A DNA stretch of 64,000 nt from NCBI GenBank assembly GCA_016758905.1, contig JAEPQZ010000018.1, forward strand, positions 124,001 to 188,000. The letters are read 5' to 3'. Positions 10,872-21,908 of the stretch are shown piece after piece. Below the pieces are notes generated by a model, which made no database searches, had not been told where the DNA came from, and was given only the letters and a program-made list of their open reading frames with translations. Origin of the DNA: Umbelopsis isabellina (lineage: Eukaryota; Mucoromycota; Umbelopsidomycetes; Umbelopsidales; Umbelopsidaceae). The position numbers and the translations under genes are program-made. Every line of letters begins with the position of its first letter. The stretch's first letter is position 1.

Positions 10872-11243
10872 TTACAAGGCACGGTCGTCCTTGAGAGCCT
10901 TGCCTTCAGCAACCTTGGCCTGGTTACCAGTGAGCTTGCCCTCGACTTCCTTGACGGTTCCCTTGATCTTGTCACCAACGGGAACGTGACCGTGAGCACG
11001 CTCTTCGGCCTTCTTCTGGTTGTGGCGAGCTTCTTCGCGGGAGACAGCGTTGCCACCAGCAACGGGGTGGTGCTTATCGTGCTTCTTGAGTTCATGTTCA
11101 CCGATACCGCCGACACCGGCACCAATAATAGCATCGCGACCAGTGTGTCCGTGTCCAGCTTCGTGACCACCGAGAGCACCGGCTCCGGCACCGAGGACAG
11201 CATCGCGCTTGACGTGATCGTGGTGTTGAGTGTTAGGGTTCAT
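10872..11243 (-). CDS. Glycine-zipper / CsbD-like stress protein
   Basis: Single exon, 123 residues, very hydrophilic. The N-terminal half has two similar Gly-rich, His-rich segments (RDAVLGAGAGALGGHEAGH and RDAIIGAGVGGIGEHE), an internal duplication. The C-terminal third (GDKIKGTVKEVEGKLTG, then EGKALK) matches the CsbD-like pattern of small stress-induced proteins. Codon use is strongly biased to C-ending and AAG codons, suggesting high expression. A TATA box lies about 60 bp upstream. The biochemical function of this family is not well defined, so I give no activity. Confidence 0.85.
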   Translation of the reverse strand: MNPNTQHHDHVKRDAVLGAGAGALGGHEAGHGHTGRDAIIGAGVGGIGEHELKKHDKHHPVAGGNAVSREEARHNQKKAEERAHGHVPVGDKIKGTVKEVEGKLTGNQAKVAEGKALKDDRAL

Positions 11244-11301
11244 ATTTGTAGAATTGATTGTTGTTTAGTAAAGTATTTCTGAATGTCCTTGTGCAGGCTG
11301 T

Positions 11302-11308
11302 TTATATA
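11302..11308 (-). promoter_or_regulatory. TATA box of the CsbD-like gene
   Basis: The minus strand reads GTATATAAA about 60 bp upstream of the ATG at 11243. Confidence 0.55.
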
Positions 11309-11694
11309 CTTTTTTGAAAACCTTCTTCTATATGAGGAGTAAGACGGAGATTGACGCTGCGTCATAATGAGAGCATTGAATATCAAGCATTAAGATTTTT
11401 GCAAGACTTGACTCTGCTTTGCGTTTTACCCCGCGTTGGCGTTGAACTCATGGTTCAAAGGTAGTATTTTTCCTTTTTAGGCAATTCTGGGTAGGTAAGG
11501 CGGTCATGATTGCGTAATGCCCAGCTAGCTATTAATCAACTCCTCCCCAATCCAAACCAATACGTCTTTAAAGTTCATCTGGAAATGGTACGAAATAGAA
11601 TGACCACACTAATGTGACTGGGTAGTAATAAGGTAACAGCCAATGACTAGTTTTGGGTTTATTTTCGAGATATGGTATTACAGTAGCTATCAGC
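11309..11694. other. Intergenic
   Basis: Upstream DNA of the CsbD-like gene and 3' flank of the mannosidase gene. No ORF or RNA seen. Confidence 0.4.
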
Positions 11695-14600
11695 CTAATG
11701 TTTGAGATGCAACTTAATAGTTAAGACCTGGAATGCGTCAAGGGCCAATTTTATGCTATTGTCCTGAATCTCAAAGTAGTCTTCGGTGTCGTCTTCCAAA
11801 AAGTTGGAGCGCGCCGCCTTGCTCACGGGCAATGGTGTTTGCAACGTACCAACCGACCGACCACCATAGGCCTCATAAACTCGAACAATCACGCAATCCG
11901 AGTCTTCTGCCTTCTTGACCCAATCTAGAATCAGATTCTTTGAGCCATTGATCCTGAAATAAGGTTCTCTTTGGGCATGACCAGCCGGGGCAAATCTATG
12001 ACAGGACAGGGGAAATAGTTAAAATGGAAGTGTCGCGGCTTTTCAAAGAACATTTTGTTTGTTTTTACCTGGGCAACAATGGAACATTGAATTCGTAAGC
12101 CTGTTGTACAACATCCGAGGCATGGAAATGGCCTGTGTGAGGATAGATAGCATATTTAAATGTATGATGGCCCATGTCTGCATGAGCATCAGGACCCTTT
12201 GGTGACCTCAACAAAGACAAACGCTGAGCTTTGCCGTGGGTAGCATAGCCATACTTGCAGTCATTCAACAGGGCCACACCATAGCCAGCGTCGGACAGAT
12301 CGGCGAACTTGTGACCACACACTTCAAATCGAGCTGAATCCAAAGTGGTGTTGTAATGGTTCGGCCGTTGAATGGCTCCATATTGAATTTCGTATGTGGC
12401 CTGAGACGGAAATACGTTTCATTAAAGGAAAATAAAATAAAATGCAACAGCAGAGATGACTACTATCCAAATTTAATCACTTACATGATCGCTCACAATG
12501 TCCCAGTTGAATTCAACTTTCTACAGTCGCCACCAAATTATCAATTATTAGTAGTTCTTGGTACTCTATTCCGAGTCATCAACTTACCAGGAACTGATGA
12601 CTTTCGTGCCATTCCACTTCAGTGTCAAATTCAATACGTCGACTGAAAGCATTGAGACTGACAGTTTGACGTATCCAGCTTTCGTGGGAGATCTGCTTAT
12701 CGACAATGAACGATGCCACAAGCGGACCTTCCTCATGAATCTGGGAAAATAGGAGGGGGTTAAACAACTCCGAGAGTAGCCTCAGTAAGTCGCTTTTAGA
12801 ACCTTGTTCTTTACCTTTACAGACGAGCCCTGAATTTCTCTACCTTTCTGTAGGTGATAAATTTCTACATCCCTGCAAATGGCAATTGGAAATTAGTTTG
12901 AAAATTCCAATATATTTGAAGTTTACAATACTTACCAAGCATCCCAATATCCAGGCTGTGTATATGAAGATCGCATGTCATGTTAGTAACACTACTCTAG
13001 TGGTGGTCTATTTTTAAGCTGAAACAAATTATAATTACCACATCCTCATAAAGTTGGAACACATTTCCGCAGGCATCTTCAGGCACTAGCTGGCGACTAA
13101 TGATGTGTTGTACGTCAGATAAATATCCGTGATTCAGTCATAGAAGTAGAGACTATACGTACTCTGCTTCCTTATCAAGAAGCTGACATAATCTGCCATG
13201 TTGGTCGAACTCAGCAAAGAGGTATTGATTCTCCAAAACAGTGTTTCCCGAAGAGGTCGAATGAACTGTTTGCCAATGAAATAGAATTGCAATAGCAGAT
13301 GGTTGTCAGTTTTAACTTCATAAAGGATAAGTATTTGCCTTTCATATGTATGATTTGTACCTTTGACAGGGTGCACATTTTCCTTTTCTTCTTTGACAAT
13401 AGTAATGCCCATTGCTGACGACTGGACTGGTTGAACAAGATATGTACGAGGTTATAATTGGGACCAATTAAAAACATGTAAGCTACTTCTAGATCTCTAT
13501 ACCTGCAACATAGCCGGTGTCAGCATCAGCTGTTGCCTGTCCAATGATTTTTTCATTGCCTTTGCGAGGAATTTGGACCACGTCCGCACGATCCCAAGCC
13601 AGTGTATTGAAGATGACCAGATCTGCGATAAGAGAACACAGTGTTAGTACTGCTATAATCTTCACACATAATCCCCATTGCGCGCTCCATGTTGATCAAA
13701 GCTCATTTATCATCACCTTTCTCGTCATCACTAGAGACCTTTCCTAACAAAGCGGTTTGTGCCTTGTGTCGTAATAAAATAGATGTCGCGGCCACTTGCC
13801 TGTGGAACTACAAACAAAAGATAAAAATGTGTCAGAAAAGCAGTGCTTTTGAATATTGTCCACTCGCTATAGCTAACAATACCTTGTGAACATCATCATA
13901 AGCAATCTCAATGGCAGAACCAGGAAGACAGTCATGGAATTGGTTAAGGCATACAAGTTTCCACATGTTTTCAATTTCTTGACCTGGATATTGGTAGTTA
14001 TCACTTTTAACCTCGGCAATGGCAGCCAGGAATTCGAGGTCACGCAGTAAGAATTCGCCTTTGCGATTGCCTTTCTTGACCAGTGCTTGTGTTGTGTATG
14101 TTCCTCGATGTAGTTCAAAGTACAATTCGCCTTTGTATGCATTCAAGGGCTTAGATGTCTTATGTATGCGCTCAAAAAATTCAGACACAGTACCCGGTTT
14201 ACACTGTGGAAGATCACTGACATCGCCCAGGCGCTGGAGTCGCTCAAGCATGCCATAGGTAGGGCCACCACCTCCATCACCATGGCCAAAGGCAAGCAAA
14301 CTCTCATTGCTAAGATCAATGTCTTTGTGGTTGCTGATACACTTGTACAGTTCATCAGTATTCACTTGACCAACATAAGTGTCTGCAGGCGGCAAATGCG
14401 CCAACACTTTACTATTGTCGATACCAGTCCACCAAAAAGTAGTATGTGGGAACTTGTTAATGTTGTTCCACGACAGTTTCTGCGTAAAGAAGTAATCAAT
14501 GCCGGATTGCTTGAGGACTTGTGGAAGCTGTCCAGAATAACCTATGCAATGCCAGTAAATAGCGTTAAAACAAAGCAGGAGATTGTCAATGATATATTCC

Positions 14601-16117
14601 TCTCAATTTTTACCAAAAGAATCTGGCAACCAAAACACCTTGGTTCTTGTGTTGAAGTGCTTTTCGAAATATCTCTGCCCTAAAACCATTTGTCTGCCAA
14701 GAGCTTCGCCAGAAGGCATGTTGGTATCATGTTCCACCCAACTTCCTCCAATGACTTCCCATTGACCAGATTTGCATTTTTCTTGAACTTGTTTGAATAC
14801 TGAAGGATAATACATGGAAAGCCATTCATACTGCTGAGCTTGAGAAGCTGTGAATACATAGGATGGATATTTCTCCATCAAGCGAAGCTGACTTGACCAA
14901 GATCGAGCCACCTTTCTTTTGGTTTCTTCGTACGGCCACAACCAAGCAGTATCTATTAAACAAGGATGAGAAAGGTATCGATAGCTGTAAAATACTAGGA
15001 TTCACAAGCATTACCGATATGACAATTGCCCACAGCTGTTACGCGATGTTGTCCCTTGCTGTTGGCTTGTTGCAAAAATGCCGTGGTCAATTTTCGGCAC
15101 GCCTTCATTGAGTCAACGGAGCCAACCACGTAGGTGTTGATAACCTCATTGGCAACGTAAAGAGCATCTCTGGCTCTTTGGGACTCTTCATGTCCATCTG
15201 AAGCAATTCCGCGGATGATACTGGTTACAATGGGTTAGGTGCGGCCTCATCAATGCTTGTCCACGACCACATGTTAGGTGGCGTTTCGAACTTACATCAT
15301 GTCATAGTAGAGATCGAAGGCCACTTGATTGCGAACCACCAAGTCAGCTACCGCTATAGAATAATAACGGTTGGGATCAGGCACCATAGCACCATCACCC
15401 ACACCTGATATTCCGTTACAGGCAGCCTCGATATAGAGTTCGTACTCTGTTCCGGCCACCGCTTTTTCGGCGATCAAGTACTCAAACCGCTCCTGCTCAC
15501 CTAAGAGGAAGTAAATGTGATACTTCGTGTTAAAATGGAGACAAACAGGCTGTAAATTGTGTCGATACACTTACTCAGACCCTGTAGAGGTTCACCGTCC
15601 GTACTCCAAATCATGGCTTCGCAGCCCATTTTCCATTGGAACAAAACTTGCTCTCCAGCCATCTCTTTAGGTATCTTCAATTTAACATTAAACCAGTGCG
15701 TAGACCAGCTTGGTCCAAACGATTCTTGGTTGGGACCGGTGGGCTTGAACTTGTGGCTCGTAGCTTCCTAAACAAAAGGGGATCAGAACAGGGTTGAGTT
15801 TGTAAAAAGTGTGACGAGACGACGTTATTTAACACTTGCTTTGAACGAGATTCGCTGAATGTAAAGAAAAAACACCATACCAAATATTAGTATTCATGTC
15901 CCTTTTTTTGAACACTGCCCGTGTTATTGTGCTTTACCTTGAGGTCTGGTACGCTGTACGCCGACAAGTTGACAGTAGGATCTCCGCCGCGTCTGAGCTT
16001 CCAGAGCTGGCTGGACAAGCCCATGCTCTCAAACTGGCCATTGAAAATGAAGTTTTGGATGCGTGATAAAGTTATACCGCGAGGAACCTTTGGGGTGCTT
16101 CGAGGTTGCTGTGCCAT
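11695..16117 (-). CDS. AMS1: Alpha-mannosidase, GH38, vacuolar Ams1 type
   Basis: Seventeen exons, 1039 residues: 16117-15938, 15767-15575, 15500-15296, 15220-15015, 14952-14614, 14541-13883, 13807-13717, 13622-13503, 13426-13361, 13265-13163, 13096-13039, 12955-12936, 12872-12815, 12740-12588, 12520-12485, 12400-12069, 11995-11695. Every phase agrees. The enzyme hydrolyses alpha-mannosides of free oligosaccharides; in yeast, Ams1 is made in the cytosol and delivered to the vacuole by selective autophagy. Zinc ligands lie in [14 protein letters not shown] (His260, Asp262). The probable nucleophile is Asp337 in [12 protein letters not shown]. There is no signal peptide, as expected for Ams1. 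Length is close to yeast Ams1. Exon 12 is only 20 nt. Consensus TACTAAC branch sites occur in at least two introns. Confidence 0.95.
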
Positions 16118-16747
16118 TGCTGATTGCAAAAGTAAAGAAACTAGTGTGGGAAGTAGGTCTGTATTCGCGAAACGTTATTCAATGTCTGTGATTTTTACTC
16201 GGTGGTCACGCCCCACTAAATTAAGGCAGGAAGGGGGTAGCTGCATCCATGGGCGTAAGCGCACCACTAGTAAACCAGTGGTGACTCAACCAATCTGTTT
16301 GGAATTGCCAAGGCTATGCTGCAGCTACAGTCAACTGTTTATGCAAATTGGTGTATCTCATTGAATGCTCCAGCTATACCACCGCTAAAATTGGTTCACT
16401 ATGTATAGTTGGAGGTTATATAGCTAAGGCCGATCCACCAAGAGTTCAGACTATGTCTGGCGCATGCCAGCATACACCAAAACATGCCAGTACTTGGCAA
16501 ACCAAAACGACACCCCACATCGGGTACGAACCCTGACCTCATGTCTTTTACCAATGCCCTCTATTGTGAATTTATTTTTTAATGTGATATCCAAGCCAAC
16601 GGCTGTTAATGCAATATCGTCAAGTGTGCAAAAAGATCTATGGTCTAGAATAATTAAATATACATGTGGTTTTGCAGATGAGTTTCAAATGGCTGTAGAT
16701 GAGAAAGGAATGGAAAAAATGATGAAGATAAATGCATATGTAATAGT
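16118..16747. other. Intergenic, mannosidase promoter
   Basis: No gene seen. The plus-strand open frames at 15921-16751 overlap the mannosidase first exon or have no motif. A B-box-like sequence (GGGTTCGTACCC, minus strand, near 16530) lacks a cloverleaf. Confidence 0.4.
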
Positions 16748-17812
16748 CTAAGCTTGTGCGCGCACTACGGCCTTGGGAGCGTTGAAGGCCTGATGCCAGT
16801 GCTTCAATTGTTCCAGCACCATGAAGGTGACGATGGTATGAGGGCCGAGACGAATAAAAGCAGGAGTCCAGCCCTTAAACAAACTCATGACACCTTCGTT
16901 GCGCATCATGCTAGTCATAGCGCCTAAGGCACCTGTGCCTGAAGCGGTGCTAGCACTCATGATACGAGTCTTAATAACATCAACAGGTGAGCAAACTGTG
17001 GTAGCGACCAAACCCTAGCAACAAGAAACGCATGTTAGTAAAAAATGTTTGCGGTAAGTATTGTAAGTCGGTAAAGTTCGGGAAAAAATGCATACCGCCA
17101 ATAGACTGGATCCAAAGTGGACACCAGCACCATCTTTGAGACCAGCAGTATTCAACAACAAATCTTTGAACATATCATAACTGACTAATTGGGATCCAGT
17201 CATAAGAATGGCTCGGTTCACATTGGGACCCACTCCACGCATCAAAGAAGATAAACCTTCTTCCCGGCTCATTCGCAGAACACCATCCAGGGCGTTACGG
17301 TAGTTTCGTCGCTCAGCCGCTGCAAGTTGGCCATCATTTTGCATACGCACGTTGACAACATCACCAGGATTACCGCATACTCCACCCATAGCGCCGGCAA
17401 TACTAGAACAGACCAACATTTGAACAAAGCCTGGCTCTATGTGAAGAAAGGAGGGAAAATTATTTAGCCTGCCGGCTACTCCAAAAAAAAAAATTTGTGC
17501 CTAATTAAGGCTGTCGCCTTTGGTAATAAACTTACTCTGATTCCCGGTGGTAATGGCCGATTTCAACTTGTCGTACACACCAAAACGTACGGTAGAGTAG
17601 GTGGCCTGGCGAAGCAAACTGGCGGATAGACCAGAGTACAAGGCAATGGGACCTTCCTTGGTCACAATGGTGAACATGGTCTTGAGCATGCCGGACCGAG
17701 CTGCTCCAGTGGTGGTCTGCAAGCGCACCTTAGCCAAGTCAAATGGATGAGACACCATTGCAGCCGCGCAGGAAGCTACACCTCCAAAGTAGAATGGAGT
17801 GGAGGAGGACAT
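16748..17812 (-). CDS. DIC1: Mitochondrial dicarboxylate carrier
   Basis: Three exons: 17812-17536, 17436-17096, 17014-16748, giving 294 residues, the usual length for the SLC25 family. The protein exchanges malate or succinate for phosphate across the inner mitochondrial membrane. Three repeats carry the carrier signature PxD/ExxK/R: HPFDLAKVR, NPGDVVNVR and SPVDVIKTR. The assignment to the dicarboxylate subgroup rests on the second-repeat signature (NPGDVVNVRMQND) and the FGGVAS-type N terminus. The third exon follows a TACTAAC branch point. The start at 17812 is the conventional short N terminus; an upstream extension is open but unlike the family. Confidence 0.92.
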
Positions 17813-18259
17813 TATGTAATAGAGAGATAGGGAAAAAAAGGGTTTACAAAGATCCAAGCAGTAAAATTTGGGAACCTCAAATTTAACGAGATTCCCATTT
17901 TTTTCATAGCTCAGCCCCGCTAGCCAATCATCGCCCTGCATGACCTTGAATGACACACACGCTCATTCACTGACTGACATCAAATGTCCAAATTAGAACC
18001 GGCTGACGCTATTGCTCACTTGAATGTTTAAAACTATGTATATTAATGTTGTATTGTTCCACACAGGTTACATAAAATGGAACATGGACCTGGTTATTCT
18101 GGTGAGGAATGGGTGTTTGTGTATATAAGAAGAGGTTCCAGCAATACAAAATAGAAGAATTGAAAAAAAGGGGAGACCATGAAATACAAGAGAACAAAGG
18201 ATAAAAAAACCAACAACACCTTTAAAAACAACTTTAAAATGATTCCATTTCAAAAAAAC
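17813..18259. other. Intergenic between DIC1 start and E2 stop
   Basis: DIC1 promoter and E2 3' flank, both genes being on the minus strand. No feature seen beyond A/T-rich runs. Confidence 0.4.
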
Positions 18260-19627
18260 TCATTCTTGAGAACTATTGTCGCTCATAAAGTCATCTTCGT
18301 CGAATTCCGAATCATCACCTGAATCATACCAGCTATTAAAAAGAGAAATGAGGGTTTAGAAAAAGAAATGGCCATATTAAACAAGAACCCCTCTTCTAGA
18401 AATCTCCCCTATGAAATAGCCAAAGCAAAACTTACAAGTTCTCATCTTCTTCTATTACTGGAGGTGCTGTCAACATGAAGTCAGCTTCTGATTTGGGCAT
18501 TATAAAACCCTCTGGTATATGTCTCTTGCTTGCTTCAACTTGTGCTCTAACAATGGCCGTGAATTGTTCTTTATCCTTTCGATATGCGACCTGGGAAATC
18601 CGTGTTCAGTGTGATTAGGGATCTTAAAGCCAGAACATCTACAGTTTCAATATTCTATGCATGACGAGCACTTACACCTGCATCCACATTAGCTGGGCTT
18701 GAGCAGTTTGGATCAGCCAATAGCGATATGATCGACATCAATACACCTAGAAAAGAGGGGAAACCGAAGGGGTTTAGAGAACACGAGATGGCACGCAAAC
18801 GTAGTACAAAAAAAGCAATATAACGTACTTTCAACTGATTGTGTCGGATTCCATCGTTCCTATTTAAAAAAAACCACACAGTTAATTTGTTTGAGCTTTG
18901 GCCACCTTTTTCCTGCAGTGGCATTTTTGTCCTACCTCTGCCTTTTCACCACTAACAGGGTCGTCGCCAGGTGGATGTAATATTGAGATACATAATCTAC
19001 CATCTGCATAAACTGTATATTGATTGGGGAGGGAAGGGGGTTGGGTGGGGGAAAAGAAAATGATTAGGACTGAATGAAAATATGCCAAATGACCATTTGG
19101 TGTCCCCAAAAGCAATTGTTTACATACCATTGGGATGATAAAAGTCGTTATTGAAACGAAACATGGGAGGTTGGAAAGGATAATCTTCCGGGAACGTCAT
19201 GGTGGCCTGAACCCAACAGGCTTGTTAGTGTGTAGACAATAGCGAATAGCTTCAGTCACTATGTAGAAACGTAGAAAGCTCACCTTGAAGTAGCCGCCTT
19301 CATAGATAGTTTTCGGAGAGCCGATAATAGCAACGTCCCTACCATTGGCGACATTGAGTTAGTCATATATAATTCTGCATACCCGACGCTATAATGTCCG
19401 ATACACACCATAAGAAAATATTGTCGTCTTTCAAATCTACAACGAATCCTGGAACAGGATTCCGAGTAAGCTCTGCATGAACGAATGAGGTTTGTAAGCA
19501 TGCACATTGAGGTGCATTGGTAAAAGCCACTGCAACCACCAGTGAGTGGAAACAGGTGTGAGCATATTCAGCATAGATCAGTACCTTTGAATTGTTTCTG
19601 GAGGATATTAGCAGCCGATGAAGCCAT
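18260..19627 (-). CDS. Ubiquitin-conjugating enzyme E2, Cdc34/UBE2R class
   Basis: Nine exons: 19627-19585, 19472-19409, 19338-19284, 19206-19128, 19012-18936, 18859-18829, 18746-18676, 18590-18436, 18332-18260, giving 215 residues. The catalytic cysteine is Cys88 in GRLCISILHPP, ten residues after the HPN motif. The active-site loop insertion (GDDPVSGEKAEERWNPTQ) and SPANVDA are characteristic of the Cdc34/Ubc7 subgroup, and the acidic C-terminal tail (DSGDDSEFDEDDF) points to Cdc34. Cdc34 works with SCF ubiquitin ligases to build Lys48 chains on cell-cycle regulators. The tail is shorter than in budding yeast, so a Ubc7-like or other class III role is possible. Exon 6 is 31 nt. Confidence 0.92.
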
Positions 19628-20563
19628 GGTGAATCTAAACGCCGTGTAAAAGGAGATTTGGTTTGCGCCAGCCAGGTGATGGAAAAAATGTCGGTTGGGA
19701 TGATATGTGTTTTTATGACAAAAATTAGTCAACTATTCTTTGGTCCCAAAAATCTCTTCATTATCTCTCCCCTTTGTGTGGAATTCGAACCCAAGCAGGA
19801 TCCTCCTTCAGGGCTGAAAGCGGGATACATGGGTGAAGAGCGCGCTATATGACACAAAACAGACGGCAATCAATATAGATATAACAAGAAGATCATGCCC
19901 GGTTTGTTGGGACCGATGTTAGCCTTGATGGACGATTGCGGAGACCAATATCGTTGCAATAGCAGAACCCTGATCACGCTTTTTTTGATCGGGCTATAAC
20001 TCTCATTTGGTCCAAATTACTGATTACTTTTAGCAGTGCTATTTGATGTGGTTTTATGTCCGAAGGATGCTTGTAGGTTTGGTTGCACATATATCATTTG
20101 ACGCTATCATTCAGTTTTACTTGACTTTGGCCATGTTCTCGACGCTCGCGTATGTCTTTGACCAAAACCGCGTATCATGGGATGACATTTCCCACATGGT
20201 GGCTTTCACAGGTATGCATAAATCTCCAATAAGTGACTACAACAAAAACCTCGTTTCTGTACCGTTGCATTATGATGTGTCCTTATATGGTAACTTCCGC
20301 TTTTCTGTCCTCCTGTTCTCAAAAGCTTATCACTTGGGCTAATTTCTTATCGAATCACCACAACTTGAATATCTCTCTTTACCATTCAAAAATTTTTAAG
20401 CTTCTATCTATCGAATTACAACATGGATATCTCTCTCTCTGCCATTCACATATTAAAGCTTTGATCTATCGTGTCAGAGCAAGTTCGGACACAACTTTTG
20501 TATTTGTATTTCAGTTTACCCAATATTTTTATTTGAAAATGTCACATATAAAGACTAGCATTT
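19628..20563. other. Intergenic, E2 promoter
   Basis: No gene supported. It contains the imperfect tandem duplication listed separately and a tRNA-like B box on the minus strand near 19785 that I rejected as a tRNA. Confidence 0.4.
20347..20468. repeat. Imperfect tandem duplication of about 60 bp
   Basis: Two adjacent copies share, in order, TATCGAAT, an ACAAC/ACAACA block, ATATCTCTCT, CCATTCA and AAGCTT with similar spacing; a partial third start (ATCTATCGTG) follows. Copy lengths differ by a few bases. It lies between convergent 3' or promoter DNA and encodes nothing I recognise. Confidence 0.6.
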
Positions 20564-21322
20564 TTACACAACCATACCGCCATTGATACGAATGTTTTGT
20601 CCGTTAACCCATTGTGAGTCGGCACGAGAAAGGAAAGCTACTGCTGAGGCGATATCTTCACATTGACCAAGACGGTTTTGAGGGCTAAGGTTGGCAAAGA
20701 ACTTGATCTGGTCCTCGGTCTTACCGTTTCTGAACAAGGGAGTGTCGGTAGGCCCTGGGGAAACAGTGTTTACGGTAATTTGGCGTTGTCCAAGATCCTT
20801 GGCGAGCACACGCGTCATTTGTTCCACAGCACCCTTGGAGGCAGCATATACGAGATAGTTGGGGGTAACGAGTGACATGGATGTCACACCAGTGGAGAAT
20901 AATATAACGCGACCACCGGCTGTCATATGTGGAGCGGCTGCCTGCACCAAAAACAAAACTCCCTTAACGTTGACGTTGAAGTGTGTATCAAAGTGCTCTT
21001 CTGTGATCTGCTCAAGTGTCTTGTTCTCCAAGACGCCGGCGTTAGGAACGAGAATATCGATCTTTTGGAAAGCTTCCAAGGTATTCTTAACGAGCTCCTT
21101 GCCAGCTTCAACAGAGGAGACATCGGCCTGAATGATTTTGGCTTGACCAGCGCCTTTGCTGTTAATACGATCTGCCACCTCTTGAGCGGCGCTAGCATTG
21201 TTGACATAGTTGATAACGACATTGGCACCATCAGCTGCTAGTCGTTCAGCAACAGCAGCACCTATAGATCTGGAGGATCCGGTGATCAGAGCAACTTTTC
21301 CTGTGAGAGGTAGAGCAGACAT
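20564..21322 (-). CDS. Short-chain dehydrogenase/reductase (classical SDR)
   Basis: Intronless, 252 residues, the standard length. The cofactor motif is TGSSRSIG at residues 14-21; with Arg18 it favours NADP(H). NAG is at 94-96. The catalytic set is Ser143, Tyr159 and Lys163 (YAASK). PG at 189-190 and the C-terminal NGQNIRINGG ending are typical of the FabG / 3-ketoacyl reductase-like and glucose dehydrogenase-like SDRs. The physiological substrate cannot be assigned. It has no targeting signal and is likely cytosolic. The first ATG gives a proper start seven residues before the beta-1 strand. Confidence 0.9.
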   Translation of the reverse strand: MSALPLTGKVALITGSSRSIGAAVAERLAADGANVVINYVNNASAAQEVADRINSKGAGQAKIIQADVSSVEAGKELVKNTLEAFQKIDILVPNAGVLENKTLEQITEEHFDTHFNVNVKGVLFLVQAAAPHMTAGGRVILFSTGVTSMSLVTPNYLVYAASKGAVEQMTRVLAKDLGQRQITVNTVSPGPTDTPLFRNGKTEDQIKFFANLSPQNRLGQCEDIASAVAFLSRADSQWVNGQNIRINGGMVV

Positions 21323-21908
21323 TTGTAAAGAGCAGAAACAAGACGAACGAAGTTGCTGATATTACAAATACTAGTAAGTACTCTCCTTTTAACGCTTTTA
21401 AAATTTAAACTCCTTCGACGCGCAACCACCACCACGCAACTATCAAAGTTCAAACAGCCTTATTGGCTGGATAATTGCCCTCGGCCCGAACCATCGTTGA
21501 GTCACTGACGATATGCTGAGCCACTCACTAAGGGTATGCTGTGCCACTTCAATCTATTCTAATACAATGCAGCCTCCTCCTCAGCAAGATATATACGATT
21601 AGTTATGCGTCTTGAATTCACAGAGCAATAGCAACAATGGGAGAGAGGGGGGAGGGGTTAGATCACTTGGTCTTCCGGGAGAAATCGAAGTATTTCTTTG
21701 GTTTATTATTTGTCAGGCAGTTGTGTAGATGGGTGGGGCTATAAGAGATCTGTATCGACGCAGATGAATGATCAAGCTTTAAAATATACAGTACACTATG
21801 GGGAGAATCATACAAACAAAAATAACAAACAAGAGGAAAAAAACAACTGTACAAGAGGTAATAGTAAAATAAAAGAGAACAATCTGTAAAGAGTCTGATG
21901 GTACAACC
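21323..21908. other. Intergenic, SDR promoter and Rho GEF 3' flank
   Basis: No gene seen. The small frames on both strands at 21663-21982 are AT-rich and have no motif. Confidence 0.4.

Noticed and set aside
14162-14683. 173-codon plus-strand ORF inside the mannosidase gene
   Set aside because: Antisense to well-supported GH38 exons; no motif.
16515-16545. B-box-like GGGTTCGTACCC on the minus strand
   Set aside because: No acceptor, D or anticodon arms can be folded around it.
19774-19860. tRNA-like sequence on the minus strand (GGGTTCGAATTCC with TTTTGTG/CACAAAG ends)
   Set aside because: The ends pair and a B box is present, but there is no D arm, no A box and no seven-base anticodon loop; the T stem has a mismatch.
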